From JBEKLJ01 sp050010255 (GTDB taxonomy: Bacteria; Acidobacteriota; Terriglobia; Bryobacterales; Bryobacteraceae): a DNA stretch of 6,268 nucleotides. Positions 1 to 5,899 of this stretch are shown here, one piece after another. The number at the start of each line of letters is the position of its first letter. Position 1 is the first letter of the stretch. The stretch covers positions 1 to 6,268 of the forward strand of contig JBEKLJ010000201.1 in the NCBI GenBank assembly GCA_050010255.1. Reading direction: 5' to 3'. A program made the translations under genes and the position numbers. Under the pieces are notes generated by a model. The model worked only from the letters and a program-made list of their open reading frames with translations. It did not search any database and had not been told where the DNA came from.

Positions 1-2
1 CC

Positions 3-566
3 GCCGGAGGTGTGGTTTGGTGGCTGGCCGGGCCGTGGTTCGCCGTGCCGTTGTGCCTGGTGGCGGGGTTCTGTTTGCATTTCTTCCGCGACCCCGAGCG
101 CGAGATCCCGCCGGGCGCGGTGGCGGTCTCGCCGGCCGATGGCAAGGTGGTGGCCCTGCAGGCGGAATCGCCGTCCCTCACGCGCGTCAGCGTGTTCATG
201 AACATCTTCGATGTGCACGTGAACCGCGCGCCTATAGCGGGCCGCATCAAGCAGGTGGTCTACAGCAGGGGGAAGTTTCTGGTGGCCAGCCGCGAAGAGG
301 CTTCCAGACAGAACGAACAGAACCTGGTGGTGATGGAAGGCGAGGGCACCGAGGTGACCTTCAAGCAGATCGCCGGGCTGATCGCCCGCCGCATCGTGTT
401 CTATAAGAAGCCCGGCGATTGCGTTCAGACAGGCGAGCGGGTGGGCCTGATCAAGTTCGGATCGCGCGTCGATGTTCTGCTCGGCCCCGAATGGGACATC
501 GTGGTCCGCCACGGCATGCGGGTGCGGGCCGGATCGAGTGTTTTAGCGCGCCGAAGACGGGGGTAA
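3..566 (+). CDS. psd: Phosphatidylserine decarboxylase (short form), 5' end outside window
   Basis: Psd converts phosphatidylserine to phosphatidylethanolamine at the inner membrane. It is made as a proenzyme that cleaves itself at a Gly-Ser bond, leaving a pyruvoyl group on the alpha chain. Seen here: a hydrophobic N-terminal segment followed by FFRDPERE; SPADGKV, whose Asp (138-140) matches the family triad Asp; FDVHVNRAP with the triad His at 216-218; and KFGSRVD, with the cleavage-site Gly at 459-461 and Ser at 462-464. The sequence fits the short, bacterial/archaeal-type Psd rather than the longer E. coli form. The reading frame is open to the window edge, and a GTG at 12 would leave the N-terminus some 20-30 residues short of the usual family length. 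I therefore treat the gene as truncated by the window. The stop TAA (564-566) lies 7 nt before pssA, the enzyme that supplies its substrate. Confidence 0.93.
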   Translation, partial: AGGVVWWLAGPWFAVPLCLVAGFCLHFFRDPEREIPPGAVAVSPADGKVVALQAESPSLTRVSVFMNIFDVHVNRAPIAGRIKQVVYSRGKFLVASREEASRQNEQNLVVMEGEGTEVTFKQIAGLIARRIVFYKKPGDCVQTGERVGLIKFGSRVDVLLGPEWDIVVRHGMRVRAGSSVLARRRRG

Positions 567-573
567 GGGCGGG

Positions 574-1458
574 ATGGACGTGCGCAGCCTGTCGAAGCGC
601 TGGATAGCGCCGGAGGGCCGGCCGAAGCCACGCGCTGCCTATGCCTTGCCGACGCTGTTCACGGCCGGCAACATCTTCCTGGGGTTTCTGGCGATCATGC
701 GCTCGATCCAGGGGGCGCTGCTGGTGGGGGGCGGCGACACGGGGCCGAACGCGCACTTCGAGATAGCGGCGACGGCGATCGGCTGGGCCGTGCTCCTGGA
801 CGGGCTGGACGGTCTGATCGCGCGGCTGACGAACACCGCCAGCGAGTTCGGCCGGGAGATGGACTCGCTGGCCGACGTGATCTCCTTCGGCATCGCTCCG
901 GCGGTGCTGGCCTACACCTGGGGCGTGCAAAGCGGCGTGGACTCGGCCGCGCCGGCGTTCCAGGACGTCCTGCGCAAGATCGGCTACTTCATACCGTTCC
1001 TGTTCCTGGCCTGCGGCGCGGCGCGCCTGGCGCGCTTCAACATTCAGAAGAACCCGGTGCCCAAGAATCCAGGGCGGCCGGACCGCAGGTACTTCGTCGG
1101 CCTTCCCATCCCGGCGGCGGCGGCGATGGTGGCCTCGATCGTTTTTGCGCTGGACGGGGCGCCGCTGGTGTTCTGGCCGCTGACGCTGGTCTGGCTGGCG
1201 CTGATCGCGCTGCTGTCGTTCCTGATGGTGAGCACCTGGCGCTACCGGAGCTTGAAGGACATCCAGTTGCTGCGGCCGCGCGCGCCCTACACCATGATCA
1301 TCGCGGTGTCGGTGATCGTGGCCTGGTGGATGTTCACGGCGCCGCTGGTGCTGGCGGTCATGACCACTTACATCGGCAGCGGGATCGCGGTCCGGCTGGG
1401 CGGGATCGTCCGCCGGCGGCTGCGGCGCGCGCCGGAGCCGGAGCGTGAAGTTGGCTAA
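574..1458 (+). CDS. pssA: CDP-diacylglycerol-serine O-phosphatidyltransferase
   Basis: This membrane enzyme joins serine to CDP-diacylglycerol, releasing CMP and giving phosphatidylserine for Psd. The 294-residue protein carries the full CDP-alcohol phosphotransferase signature: D79-G80-x2-A83-R84-x8-G93-x3-D97-x3-D101, the metal- and substrate-binding motif. Several hydrophobic stretches look like membrane helices, roughly at residues 27-42, 63-80, 101-116, 137-152, 173-193, 197-219 and 239-265. The C-terminus is short and Arg-rich. The ATG at 574 follows a GGGCGGG-like ribosome binding site and sits 7 nt after psd. The gene's end overlaps the next gene by 14 bp, which suggests translational coupling. 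The length and topology fit the PssA type (subclass II) found in Gram-positive bacteria and many other phyla, not the soluble E. coli PssA. Specificity for serine rather than another alcohol is inferred from the family pattern and the psd neighbour. Confidence 0.94.
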   Translation: MDVRSLSKRWIAPEGRPKPRAAYALPTLFTAGNIFLGFLAIMRSIQGALLVGGGDTGPNAHFEIAATAIGWAVLLDGLDGLIARLTNTASEFGREMDSLADVISFGIAPAVLAYTWGVQSGVDSAAPAFQDVLRKIGYFIPFLFLACGAARLARFNIQKNPVPKNPGRPDRRYFVGLPIPAAAAMVASIVFALDGAPLVFWPLTLVWLALIALLSFLMVSTWRYRSLKDIQLLRPRAPYTMIIAVSVIVAWWMFTAPLVLAVMTTYIGSGIAVRLGGIVRRRLRRAPEPEREVG

Positions 1459-2479
1459 GAGCGGGGCGGTGGCGGCGATCGTGGGAGGCAGCTCGCTGCT
1501 GGGGCGCGAAGTCCGGGACCTGCTGAGCGGGACCGCGATCGAGACCCGCCTGATCGGCGCCGACGACCTCGAGGTGGGCATGCTGACCGAAGAGCGCGGC
1601 GAGGCCACGGTGATGACGCACCTGGACGAGGAGAACCTGGCGGGCTCGCGCGCGGTGTTGCTGGCGGGCTCGCGCGGCTCGAGCCGGAAAGCGCTGGAGA
1701 TTGTGGGCCGGCTGCCGCAGCCGCCCGCGTTGATCGACCTGACCTACGTGCTGGAGGAGCGGCCCACGGCGCACTTGCGGGCGCCGATGGTCGAGCCGGC
1801 GAACTACGCGCTGCCGCAGGAGAGCGAGCACGTGGTGGCCCACCCGGCGGCGATCGTGCTGGCGCTGTTCCTGCTGCGGCTGCGGGGGATCCGGCCGCCT
1901 CGCCGGTCGGTCGCGCACATCCTCGAGCCGGCCAGCGAGCGCGGCCACAAGGGCCTGGAGGAGTTGCAAAAGCAAACCGCGAACCTGCTGACCTTCCAGA
2001 AGCTGCCCAAGCAGGTCTACGACGAGCAGGTGAGTTTCAATCTGCTGGCCCGTTACGGCAGCGAGGCGCCGGAGTCCATGGAGTCGATCGAGCGGCGGAT
2101 CGAGCGCCACCTGGCGGCGCTGCTGGAACTGAACGGCGGGTTGGCGATGCCCTCGATCCGGCTGATCCAGGCGCCGGTGTTCCACGGCCACAGTTTGTCG
2201 CTGTGGGTGGAGTTCGATGAGAACCCCGGCGTGAAAGCGCTCGAGGCCGGCCTGGCGACGGCGCACATCGATGTGCGCGGCCCGGACCTGGACCCGCCCA
2301 CGATTGTGGGCATGGCGGGCCAGAGCGGCATCGCGGTGGGCGCGATCGCAGTGGACCGCAACCACCCGCGGGCGGCCTGGTTCTGGGTGGCGGCCGACAA
2401 CCTCCGCATCATGGCCGAGAACGGGGTGGCGGTGGCGCGCTCGCTGATCGGGCGGCCCAGGACGGCGAGGCCGCAATGA
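1445..2479 (+). CDS. Aspartate-semialdehyde dehydrogenase-like protein (Usg-1-like) lacking the catalytic cysteine
   Basis: The 344-residue protein has the Asd/ArgC fold signature. It shows an N-terminal nucleotide-binding loop (IVGGSSLLG, residues 12-20), a C-terminal dimerisation-domain pattern (EPASERGHKGLEEL at 161-174; IQAPVFHGHS at 241-250, with the His of the dehydrogenase active site at 249) and FWVAADNLR near the end. In true Asd the active-site Cys lies in an NPNC motif. Here the matching stretch reads AHPAA (132-136), with Ala at the Cys position (codon 1850-1852), and the whole protein has no cysteine. Thiol-based phosphorylating dehydrogenase activity is therefore not expected. 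As I recall it, E. coli Usg-1 is a related catalytically defective Asd paralogue with similar QAPVF(Y/H)GH and FW-x-x-ADN motifs. The start is GTG at 1445 with GGAG at 1434-1437, inside pssA. The end overlaps lptE as ATGA. The function is unknown. An automated pipeline would probably name it aspartate-semialdehyde dehydrogenase. Confidence 0.85.
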   Translation: MKLAKSGAVAAIVGGSSLLGREVRDLLSGTAIETRLIGADDLEVGMLTEERGEATVMTHLDEENLAGSRAVLLAGSRGSSRKALEIVGRLPQPPALIDLTYVLEERPTAHLRAPMVEPANYALPQESEHVVAHPAAIVLALFLLRLRGIRPPRRSVAHILEPASERGHKGLEELQKQTANLLTFQKLPKQVYDEQVSFNLLARYGSEAPESMESIERRIERHLAALLELNGGLAMPSIRLIQAPVFHGHSLSLWVEFDENPGVKALEAGLATAHIDVRGPDLDPPTIVGMAGQSGIAVGAIAVDRNHPRAAWFWVAADNLRIMAENGVAVARSLIGRPRTARPQ

Positions 2480-3030
2480 GTTCGAGGGCAGAAGGGCGCG
2501 TGCCAGTTGCCGCTGTGGCTGTGGCCGCTCTGGCGGGGCTGCTGGCGGCGCTGGCGGGCGGCTGCGGCTACCGTGTCTCGGGCCATGGCGACCTGCTGCC
2601 GAAGCGAATCAAGACCATCGCGGTCCCAGCGTTTACCAATGCCACAACGCGCTACCGGCTGTCCCAGCTCCTGCCGGCGGCCATCACCCGCGAGCTGCTC
2701 TCGCGGACGCGCTACGAGGTGGTGGCCGACCCGAACCAGGCCGAGGCGGTGCTGAGCGGCGTGGTGATCAGCTACAGCGCGGGCGCGACTACCTTCGATC
2801 CGAAGACGAGCCGGGCCAGCGCGGCGCAGGTCTATGTGCACCTCAAGATCACGCTGACCGACCGCGCCAACGGCGCGGTGCTGTTTTCGCGGCCGGACCT
2901 GGAGGTGCGCGAACACTACGAGATCTCGACCGATCAGCGCGCCTACTTTGAAGAGAGCGACGCCGCGATGGAGCGGCTGAGCCGCGATGTGGCGCGCACG
3001 GTAGTGAGCGCCATCCTGGAGAATTTCTGA
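2476..3030 (+). CDS. lptE: LPS-assembly lipoprotein LptE
   Basis: LptE is an outer-membrane lipoprotein that plugs the LptD barrel and helps insert lipopolysaccharide into the outer leaflet. The 184-residue protein begins with a short charged stretch, then a hydrophobic signal segment (about residues 9-27) and the lipobox LAGGC, with the lipidated Cys at residue 30. It continues with GYRVSG, the typical start of mature LptE. The following pattern IKTIAVPAFTN...YRLSQLLPAAITRELLSRTRYEVV, and a region beginning EAVLSGVV, fit the LptE (RlpB/DUF4136-like) fold. The C-terminal stretch with YFEESDAAMERLSRDVA is also typical. The ATG shares bases with the upstream TGA (ATGA), and GAGG at 2467-2470 supplies a ribosome binding site. 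Its presence implies a Gram-negative envelope with LPS. It sits directly before holA, an arrangement also common elsewhere (lptE-holA in Proteobacteria). Confidence 0.88.
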   Translation: MSSRAEGRVPVAAVAVAALAGLLAALAGGCGYRVSGHGDLLPKRIKTIAVPAFTNATTRYRLSQLLPAAITRELLSRTRYEVVADPNQAEAVLSGVVISYSAGATTFDPKTSRASAAQVYVHLKITLTDRANGAVLFSRPDLEVREHYEISTDQRAYFEESDAAMERLSRDVARTVVSAILENF

Positions 3031-3031
3031 G

Positions 3032-4108
3032 TTGACTCCCCAGCAGTTCTTGACCAGCCTCAAGCAGGGCGAGCCCGCGTCCGTGTACCTGTTCCTCGGC
3101 CCGGAGCCGTACCAGCGGGAGTATTGCCGGAGGGCGCTCCTGGAGCGGGTGCTGCCGTCGGCCGGAGAGCGGGAGGCCGGCTTGACGCGGCACGACCTGG
3201 AAGAGACGACGCTGGCGGCGGTGCTGGAGGACGCCTGCTCGCTCGCGCTATTCGCGCCGCGGCGGGCGATCCTGGTGTCGAATGCGGAGGCCGCGCTGCC
3301 GCGGGGCCGCGGGGCGGAGGAGCCGGAAGACGGCGAGGGCGCGGCGCCCGCCAAGGGCTCGGCAGCGGCGCTGGCCGAGTACGTCCGCAACCCGGTGGCC
3401 GGAGTCGTGATCGTCTTCGAAGCCGCGCGGCACGATTTCCAGGGCGAGGACAAGAGGAAGCTCGAGCGCGTCAGGAAGTTTTATTCCGCGGCGCCGGCAA
3501 CGGTGGAATTCCCGCAGATGGGGACTCAGCAGGCGCGGCTGTTCGCCGAGAACTTGGCGCGGAAGGCGGGACTGAAGGTTGGCGCCGCGGAGCTGGACCT
3601 GCTGGTGGAGGCACTCGGAGGAGAGGCGGCGCGGATCGCCGCGGAGATCGAGAAGTTGCGCATCTATGCCGCCGCAGGCCAGCCGGTGGGCGTGGAGGCG
3701 ATCGCCGCGCTGGTGCCCGAGGCCCGGGGGGCGACGATCTTCTCGCTGGTGGCCGCGCTCGGACGCAACGACCGCGTGGCGGCGCTGGGCGTGCTCGATA
3801 CGCTGATCCGCCAGAGCGAGTACCTGCCGCTGGCGCTCAGCTTCCTGGGAACCCAGTTCCGGCTGGCGCTGGCGGCTAAGGAAGCGGGGCTCAAGAGCCC
3901 GCAGCAGATCCAGGCGCACTTCAGCCGGCAGGGGATGCCCATATGGGGCTCGCGCGCCGAGCAGGTGTTCCAGACCGTTTCCAGCTTCTCCCAGCGGAAG
4001 CTGGCCGCGGCCCTGACAACGATCTACTCGGCGGACAAGGCGCTCAGGGAGGCGCGACCGGACGACCGCGTCGTTATGGAGGAGTTCATCCTGCGATTGA
4101 CGGCCTGA
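3032..4108 (+). CDS. holA: DNA polymerase III subunit delta
   Basis: HolA is the wrench of the clamp loader: it binds the beta sliding clamp and opens it during loading at primed DNA. The 358-residue protein shows the family layout. YLFLGPEPY at 19-27 is the N-terminal strand and turn, and LFAPRRAILVSNAE at 72-85 resembles the usual LFGxRRLVxV segment. EIEKLRIYA at 205-213 matches the conserved ELEKL-x-LYA. ATIFSLVAALGRND at 234-247 begins the C-terminal oligomerisation domain, which closes with KALREARPDDRVVMEEFILRL. Residues 88-112 are an unusually long acidic/Gly/Ala linker, probably a disordered loop. The start is TTG at 3032, one base after the lptE stop, with GGAGA at 3018-3022. No better ATG gives the full N-terminal motif. 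The last 31 bp of the gene are part of a tandem duplication described separately. Confidence 0.92.
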   Translation: MTPQQFLTSLKQGEPASVYLFLGPEPYQREYCRRALLERVLPSAGEREAGLTRHDLEETTLAAVLEDACSLALFAPRRAILVSNAEAALPRGRGAEEPEDGEGAAPAKGSAAALAEYVRNPVAGVVIVFEAARHDFQGEDKRKLERVRKFYSAAPATVEFPQMGTQQARLFAENLARKAGLKVGAAELDLLVEALGGEAARIAAEIEKLRIYAAAGQPVGVEAIAALVPEARGATIFSLVAALGRNDRVAALGVLDTLIRQSEYLPLALSFLGTQFRLALAAKEAGLKSPQQIQAHFSRQGMPIWGSRAEQVFQTVSSFSQRKLAAALTTIYSADKALREARPDDRVVMEEFILRLTA

Positions 4109-4175
4109 GCTAAAGCAGGGTCAGGACGGAGGAGTTGATCCTGCGATTGACGGCCTGAGCCAAAGCAGGGTCAGG
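4078..4175. repeat. Two-copy tandem direct repeat across the holA/rpsT convergent junction
   Basis: Copy 1 (4078-4125) and copy 2 (4128-4175) are 48 bp each with a 50-bp period. They differ at only two positions: C/G at 4087/4137 and T/C at 4111/4161. Each copy contains the 3' end of holA including its TGA, a 12-nt spacer, and TCAGG, which on the - strand reads as the last codon bases and stop (TGA) of rpsT. holA uses the stop in copy 1 and rpsT uses the stop in copy 2. The second holA tail and the first rpsT tail are noncoding remnants. Inference: a recent duplication of a junction that once had only 12 nt between the two stop codons. Confidence 0.95.
4104..4125. terminator. Possible small hairpin after holA (weak)
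   Basis: CCTGA at 4104-4108 pairs with TCAGG at 4121-4125 around a 12-nt loop. The stem includes the holA stop codon. There is no T-tract on either strand, so intrinsic termination is doubtful. It may only mark the transcript end between convergent genes. Confidence 0.25.
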
Positions 4176-4176
4176 C
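4153..4176. terminator. Possible small hairpin at the rpsT 3' end (weak)
   Basis: GCCTGA at 4153-4158 pairs with TCAGGC at 4171-4176 (6 bp) around a 12-nt loop. It is the duplicated counterpart of the hairpin after holA and includes the rpsT stop. It has no T-run, so it is only a weak candidate for a bidirectional terminator. Confidence 0.25.
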
Positions 4177-4443
4177 GGCGCTCAGAATGCTCTTCAGGCG
4201 GGCGTCGAGCCGGGACTTGTAGCGTGCGGCGGTGTTCTTCTTCACGATGCCCCACTTGGCTGCCCGGTCGATGAGCGAGAAGGTCTGGGGGAACATGGCC
4301 TGGGCGCCGGTGGCGTCCTTGTGGTCCAGCAGCCGCCGGAGCGTGCGGACCTGATGGCGGACGCGGGTCCTGCGCCTGCGGTTGATGATCGTCCGCCGCT
4401 CTTCCTGTCGTGCGCGCTTCAGCGCGGAGAAATGATTCGCCAT
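4171..4443 (-). CDS. rpsT: 30S ribosomal protein S20 (bS20)
   Basis: bS20 is a small, very basic protein that binds the 5' domain of 16S rRNA early in 30S assembly. The 90-residue product matches the usual length (about 85-90). It starts MANHFSALKRARQEERR, the typical MAN-x-x-SA-x-KR-x-R-x-x-x-R opening, and carries the conserved C-terminal stretch beginning KNTAARYKSRL, near residues 69-79. FPQTFSLIDRAAKWGIV, in the middle, is also family-typical. The start ATG at 4441-4443 has no clear Shine-Dalgarno sequence; the bases before it read CAACTAG. This gene converges on holA, and its stop TGA (4171-4173) lies in the second copy of the tandem repeat. The gene is monocistronic here and is read from its own promoter. 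Confidence 0.96.
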   Translation of the reverse strand: MANHFSALKRARQEERRTIINRRRRTRVRHQVRTLRRLLDHKDATGAQAMFPQTFSLIDRAAKWGIVKKNTAARYKSRLDARLKSILSAA

Positions 4444-4478
4444 CTAGTTGTAAATCCGGTGTTGGAATCTCTGAAGTC

Positions 4479-4508
4479 AGGATAGCGCAGGGGCTTAGCG
4501 GCCGTCAA
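4479..4508 (-). promoter_or_regulatory. Putative sigma-70-type promoter for rpsT
   Basis: On the - strand, TTGACG (4508-4503) lies 18 nt upstream of TATCCT (4484-4479). These match the -35 consensus at 5/6 and the -10 consensus at 4/6. Transcription would start near 4472, giving a leader of about 29 nt before the rpsT ATG. The position fits a gene whose upstream neighbour is a mobile element. Confidence 0.5.
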
Positions 4509-4532
4509 ACGGCGGCGCTGGGCGCGGGGCGG

Positions 4533-4548
4533 TGCGGCTTGCGCCGCA
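4533..4548. other. GC-rich hairpin between the transposase stop and the rpsT promoter
   Basis: TGCGGC (4533-4538) and GCCGCA (4543-4548) form a perfect 6-bp stem with a TTGC loop. It lies downstream of the IS110 transposase stop (4589) and upstream of the rpsT -35. It could reduce read-through or belong to the element's right end. No T-tract follows on either strand. Confidence 0.35.
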
Positions 4549-4588
4549 GAGGCGGGCCGCGTGGGTCAGGCAGCCGCTCGGTCGAAAG

Positions 4589-5815
4589 TCATGGGGTAGC
4601 GGGTGCGGGGTTGTTGGGTGTGATGGTGTATCCGAGGTGACGCAGTTCCTTCATTAAGCGCTGGATGCGACGTTTCTGGCCCTGGGGGCTGAGGAGGGCG
4701 CCGCGCTCCTGGTAGGAGACGCCGTCATGGAGGATCTTCCAGGCTACCCTGCAGAGGCGATGGGCGATGGCCCAGAGGGCTTTGGCGAATCCCAAGCGCG
4801 GCACCAGACGGCGGAACACAACTTGGAAACGGCTGCCCTGGGTGCGCACGGCCGCTTGGGCGGCTTGGTTCAAGATGCGGCGCAAGTGGGCATTGCCTTT
4901 GGCGGAGCGATTGGAGCGGGAGACGCCCGCGCTCTCTTCCTGGCCGGGGCAAACGCCGGCCCAGGAGGCCAACTGCGCCGCCGAGTCGAAAGCCGACGCG
5001 GTAACGCCCACCTCGGCGATGATCTGGTGGGCGGCATCGACGCGGATGCCGGGCACCTGGGCCAAGCGTTGCACGGCCTCCTGATGGTCGTGCAAGCGTT
5101 CGGCGAGCAGGCGATGAATCTGGGCGATCTGGCGATCCAGAAGATCGAGCCGCTCCAGATGGCAAGCCAGCATGTGCCGGTGTACGGTTCCGGGCTGGCC
5201 GGTGAGCGCGTCGCAGAGTTGTTCCGGGCCGCACTGCAGGCGGGCGTCGCCCAGGGCGGCCAGCTTGACGGGATCGTCCTCGCCGTCCGCCAGGGCGCGC
5301 AAGATGCGTTGTCCGCTGGCTCCCCACAGATCGGTGATCACGCTGGAGAGCTTGATGCGCGCCTCTTCCAGCAGCGCTTCCAGTTGGGCGATCACGCGCA
5401 CGCGCTCGCGGGTCAGTTGGTGCTTGCCGCGCGTCAGGGTACGCCAGGCCCGCTGTTCCGCAGCGGGCACGAAGCTCAGGTCCAGCTCCGCGGCCAGGAA
5501 GCGCCGTACCAGCCGCTGGCTGTCGCCGAAGTCGTTCTTGCGTCCGCGCGGGGCGCGGTTGGAGTGGGCTTGCGCTAAGTGCAGATGAAAGTGCGGCTCC
5601 AACTCCAGCCACACCGGTTTCCAGTACTGCGCGGTGGACTCCATGACCACCTCTTGGACGCCGCGTTCGCGCAACCACGCGGCCAGGTGGCGCACTTCGC
5701 TGGTGGTGGAGCCGAAGCGCCGGCCCTCAAAGCTGGGTTCCTCCTCGGCCGCGTCCGCCACCACTACCACCAGCAGCCGTTTGTGTACGTCGATTCCTGC
5801 TATCTTGTAAGACAT
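4589..5815 (-). CDS. IS110-family DEDD/serine transposase
   Basis: This recombinase moves its element through an RNA-guided (bridge RNA) strand exchange in the characterised IS110 members. The 408-residue protein starts MSYKIAGIDVHK. It has a RuvC-like N-terminal domain with D9 (GIDVHK), E59 (VVMEST) and D95/D98 (KNDFGDSQR), the expected DEDD set. A helical middle follows (about 120-250), then a C-terminal Tnp_2 domain: VPGI at 254, QLASWAGVCPG at 281-291, and S295 in EESAG, the likely catalytic serine position, before RSAKGNAHLRR. I chose ATG 5813-5815 because AGGAGG (5821-5826) sits 5 nt upstream. Longer in-frame starts as far as 5920 would add residues unlike the family and run through the structured leader. 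No stop or frameshift breaks the gene, so it may be active. It is oriented toward rpsT. Confidence 0.93.
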   Translation of the reverse strand: MSYKIAGIDVHKRLLVVVVADAAEEEPSFEGRRFGSTTSEVRHLAAWLRERGVQEVVMESTAQYWKPVWLELEPHFHLHLAQAHSNRAPRGRKNDFGDSQRLVRRFLAAELDLSFVPAAEQRAWRTLTRGKHQLTRERVRVIAQLEALLEEARIKLSSVITDLWGASGQRILRALADGEDDPVKLAALGDARLQCGPEQLCDALTGQPGTVHRHMLACHLERLDLLDRQIAQIHRLLAERLHDHQEAVQRLAQVPGIRVDAAHQIIAEVGVTASAFDSAAQLASWAGVCPGQEESAGVSRSNRSAKGNAHLRRILNQAAQAAVRTQGSRFQVVFRRLVPRLGFAKALWAIAHRLCRVAWKILHDGVSYQERGALLSPQGQKRRIQRLMKELRHLGYTITPNNPAPATP

Positions 5816-5820
5816 TCTTG

Positions 5821-5826
5821 CCTCCT
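5821..5826 (-). promoter_or_regulatory. Strong Shine-Dalgarno of the transposase gene, inside an inverted repeat
   Basis: On the - strand AGGAGG lies 5 nt before the ATG at 5815, a near-ideal ribosome binding site. It is unusual because the stretch CGCCAGGAG (5830-5822) has perfect 9-bp complements elsewhere in the leader (5887-5895 and 6011-6019). It could therefore be masked in the mRNA. Confidence 0.8.
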
Positions 5827-5895
5827 GGCGCGGAGCGGGGAACGCACGATCAATCGCTACGCACGGTCTCGTGCTGAAACCGCTCCCGCCAGGAG
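5822..5895 (-). promoter_or_regulatory. Long inverted repeat able to sequester the transposase ribosome binding site
   Basis: The stretch 5822-5838 is the reverse complement of 5880-5895 apart from one extra base: 16 base pairs with a single bulge. It encloses 41 nt that contain a smaller hairpin (GCACG 5861-5865 with CGTGC 5870-5874). In a - strand transcript this stem would bury the Shine-Dalgarno sequence (all of AGGAGG except its last base). A competing hairpin (5879-5899) uses one arm of this stem, so the two folds exclude each other. Inference: a translational on/off switch for the transposase, or part of the bridge-RNA fold. The sequence complementarity is seen directly; the function is not shown. 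Confidence 0.6.
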
Positions 5896-5899
5896 CGGT
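5879..5899 (-). other. Perfect 8-bp hairpin in the transposase leader
   Basis: ACCGCTCC (5879-5886) and GGAGCGGT (5892-5899) form a perfect stem with a 5-nt loop. On the - strand the loop plus one arm reads CTCCTGGCG, the exact complement of the CGCCAGGAG that holds the transposase Shine-Dalgarno. When this hairpin forms, the Shine-Dalgarno is free; when it opens, the arms can pair with 5822-5838 instead. Confidence 0.7.

Noticed and set aside
451..1608. 385-residue open frame on the - strand opposite pssA
   Set aside because: It is antisense to a clear pssA, is very rich in Arg/Pro/His/Gln, and shows no domain. Such frames are common in GC-rich DNA.
1358..3453. Long - strand open frames (1358-2476 and 2053-3453)
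   Set aside because: They lie opposite the well-supported Asd-like, lptE and holA genes, with low-complexity composition and no recognisable motifs.
4078..4175. Repeat pair as a CRISPR or attachment site
   Set aside because: There are only two copies with a 2-nt gap, and the repeated sequence is coding and intergenic sequence from holA and rpsT. A local tandem duplication explains it.
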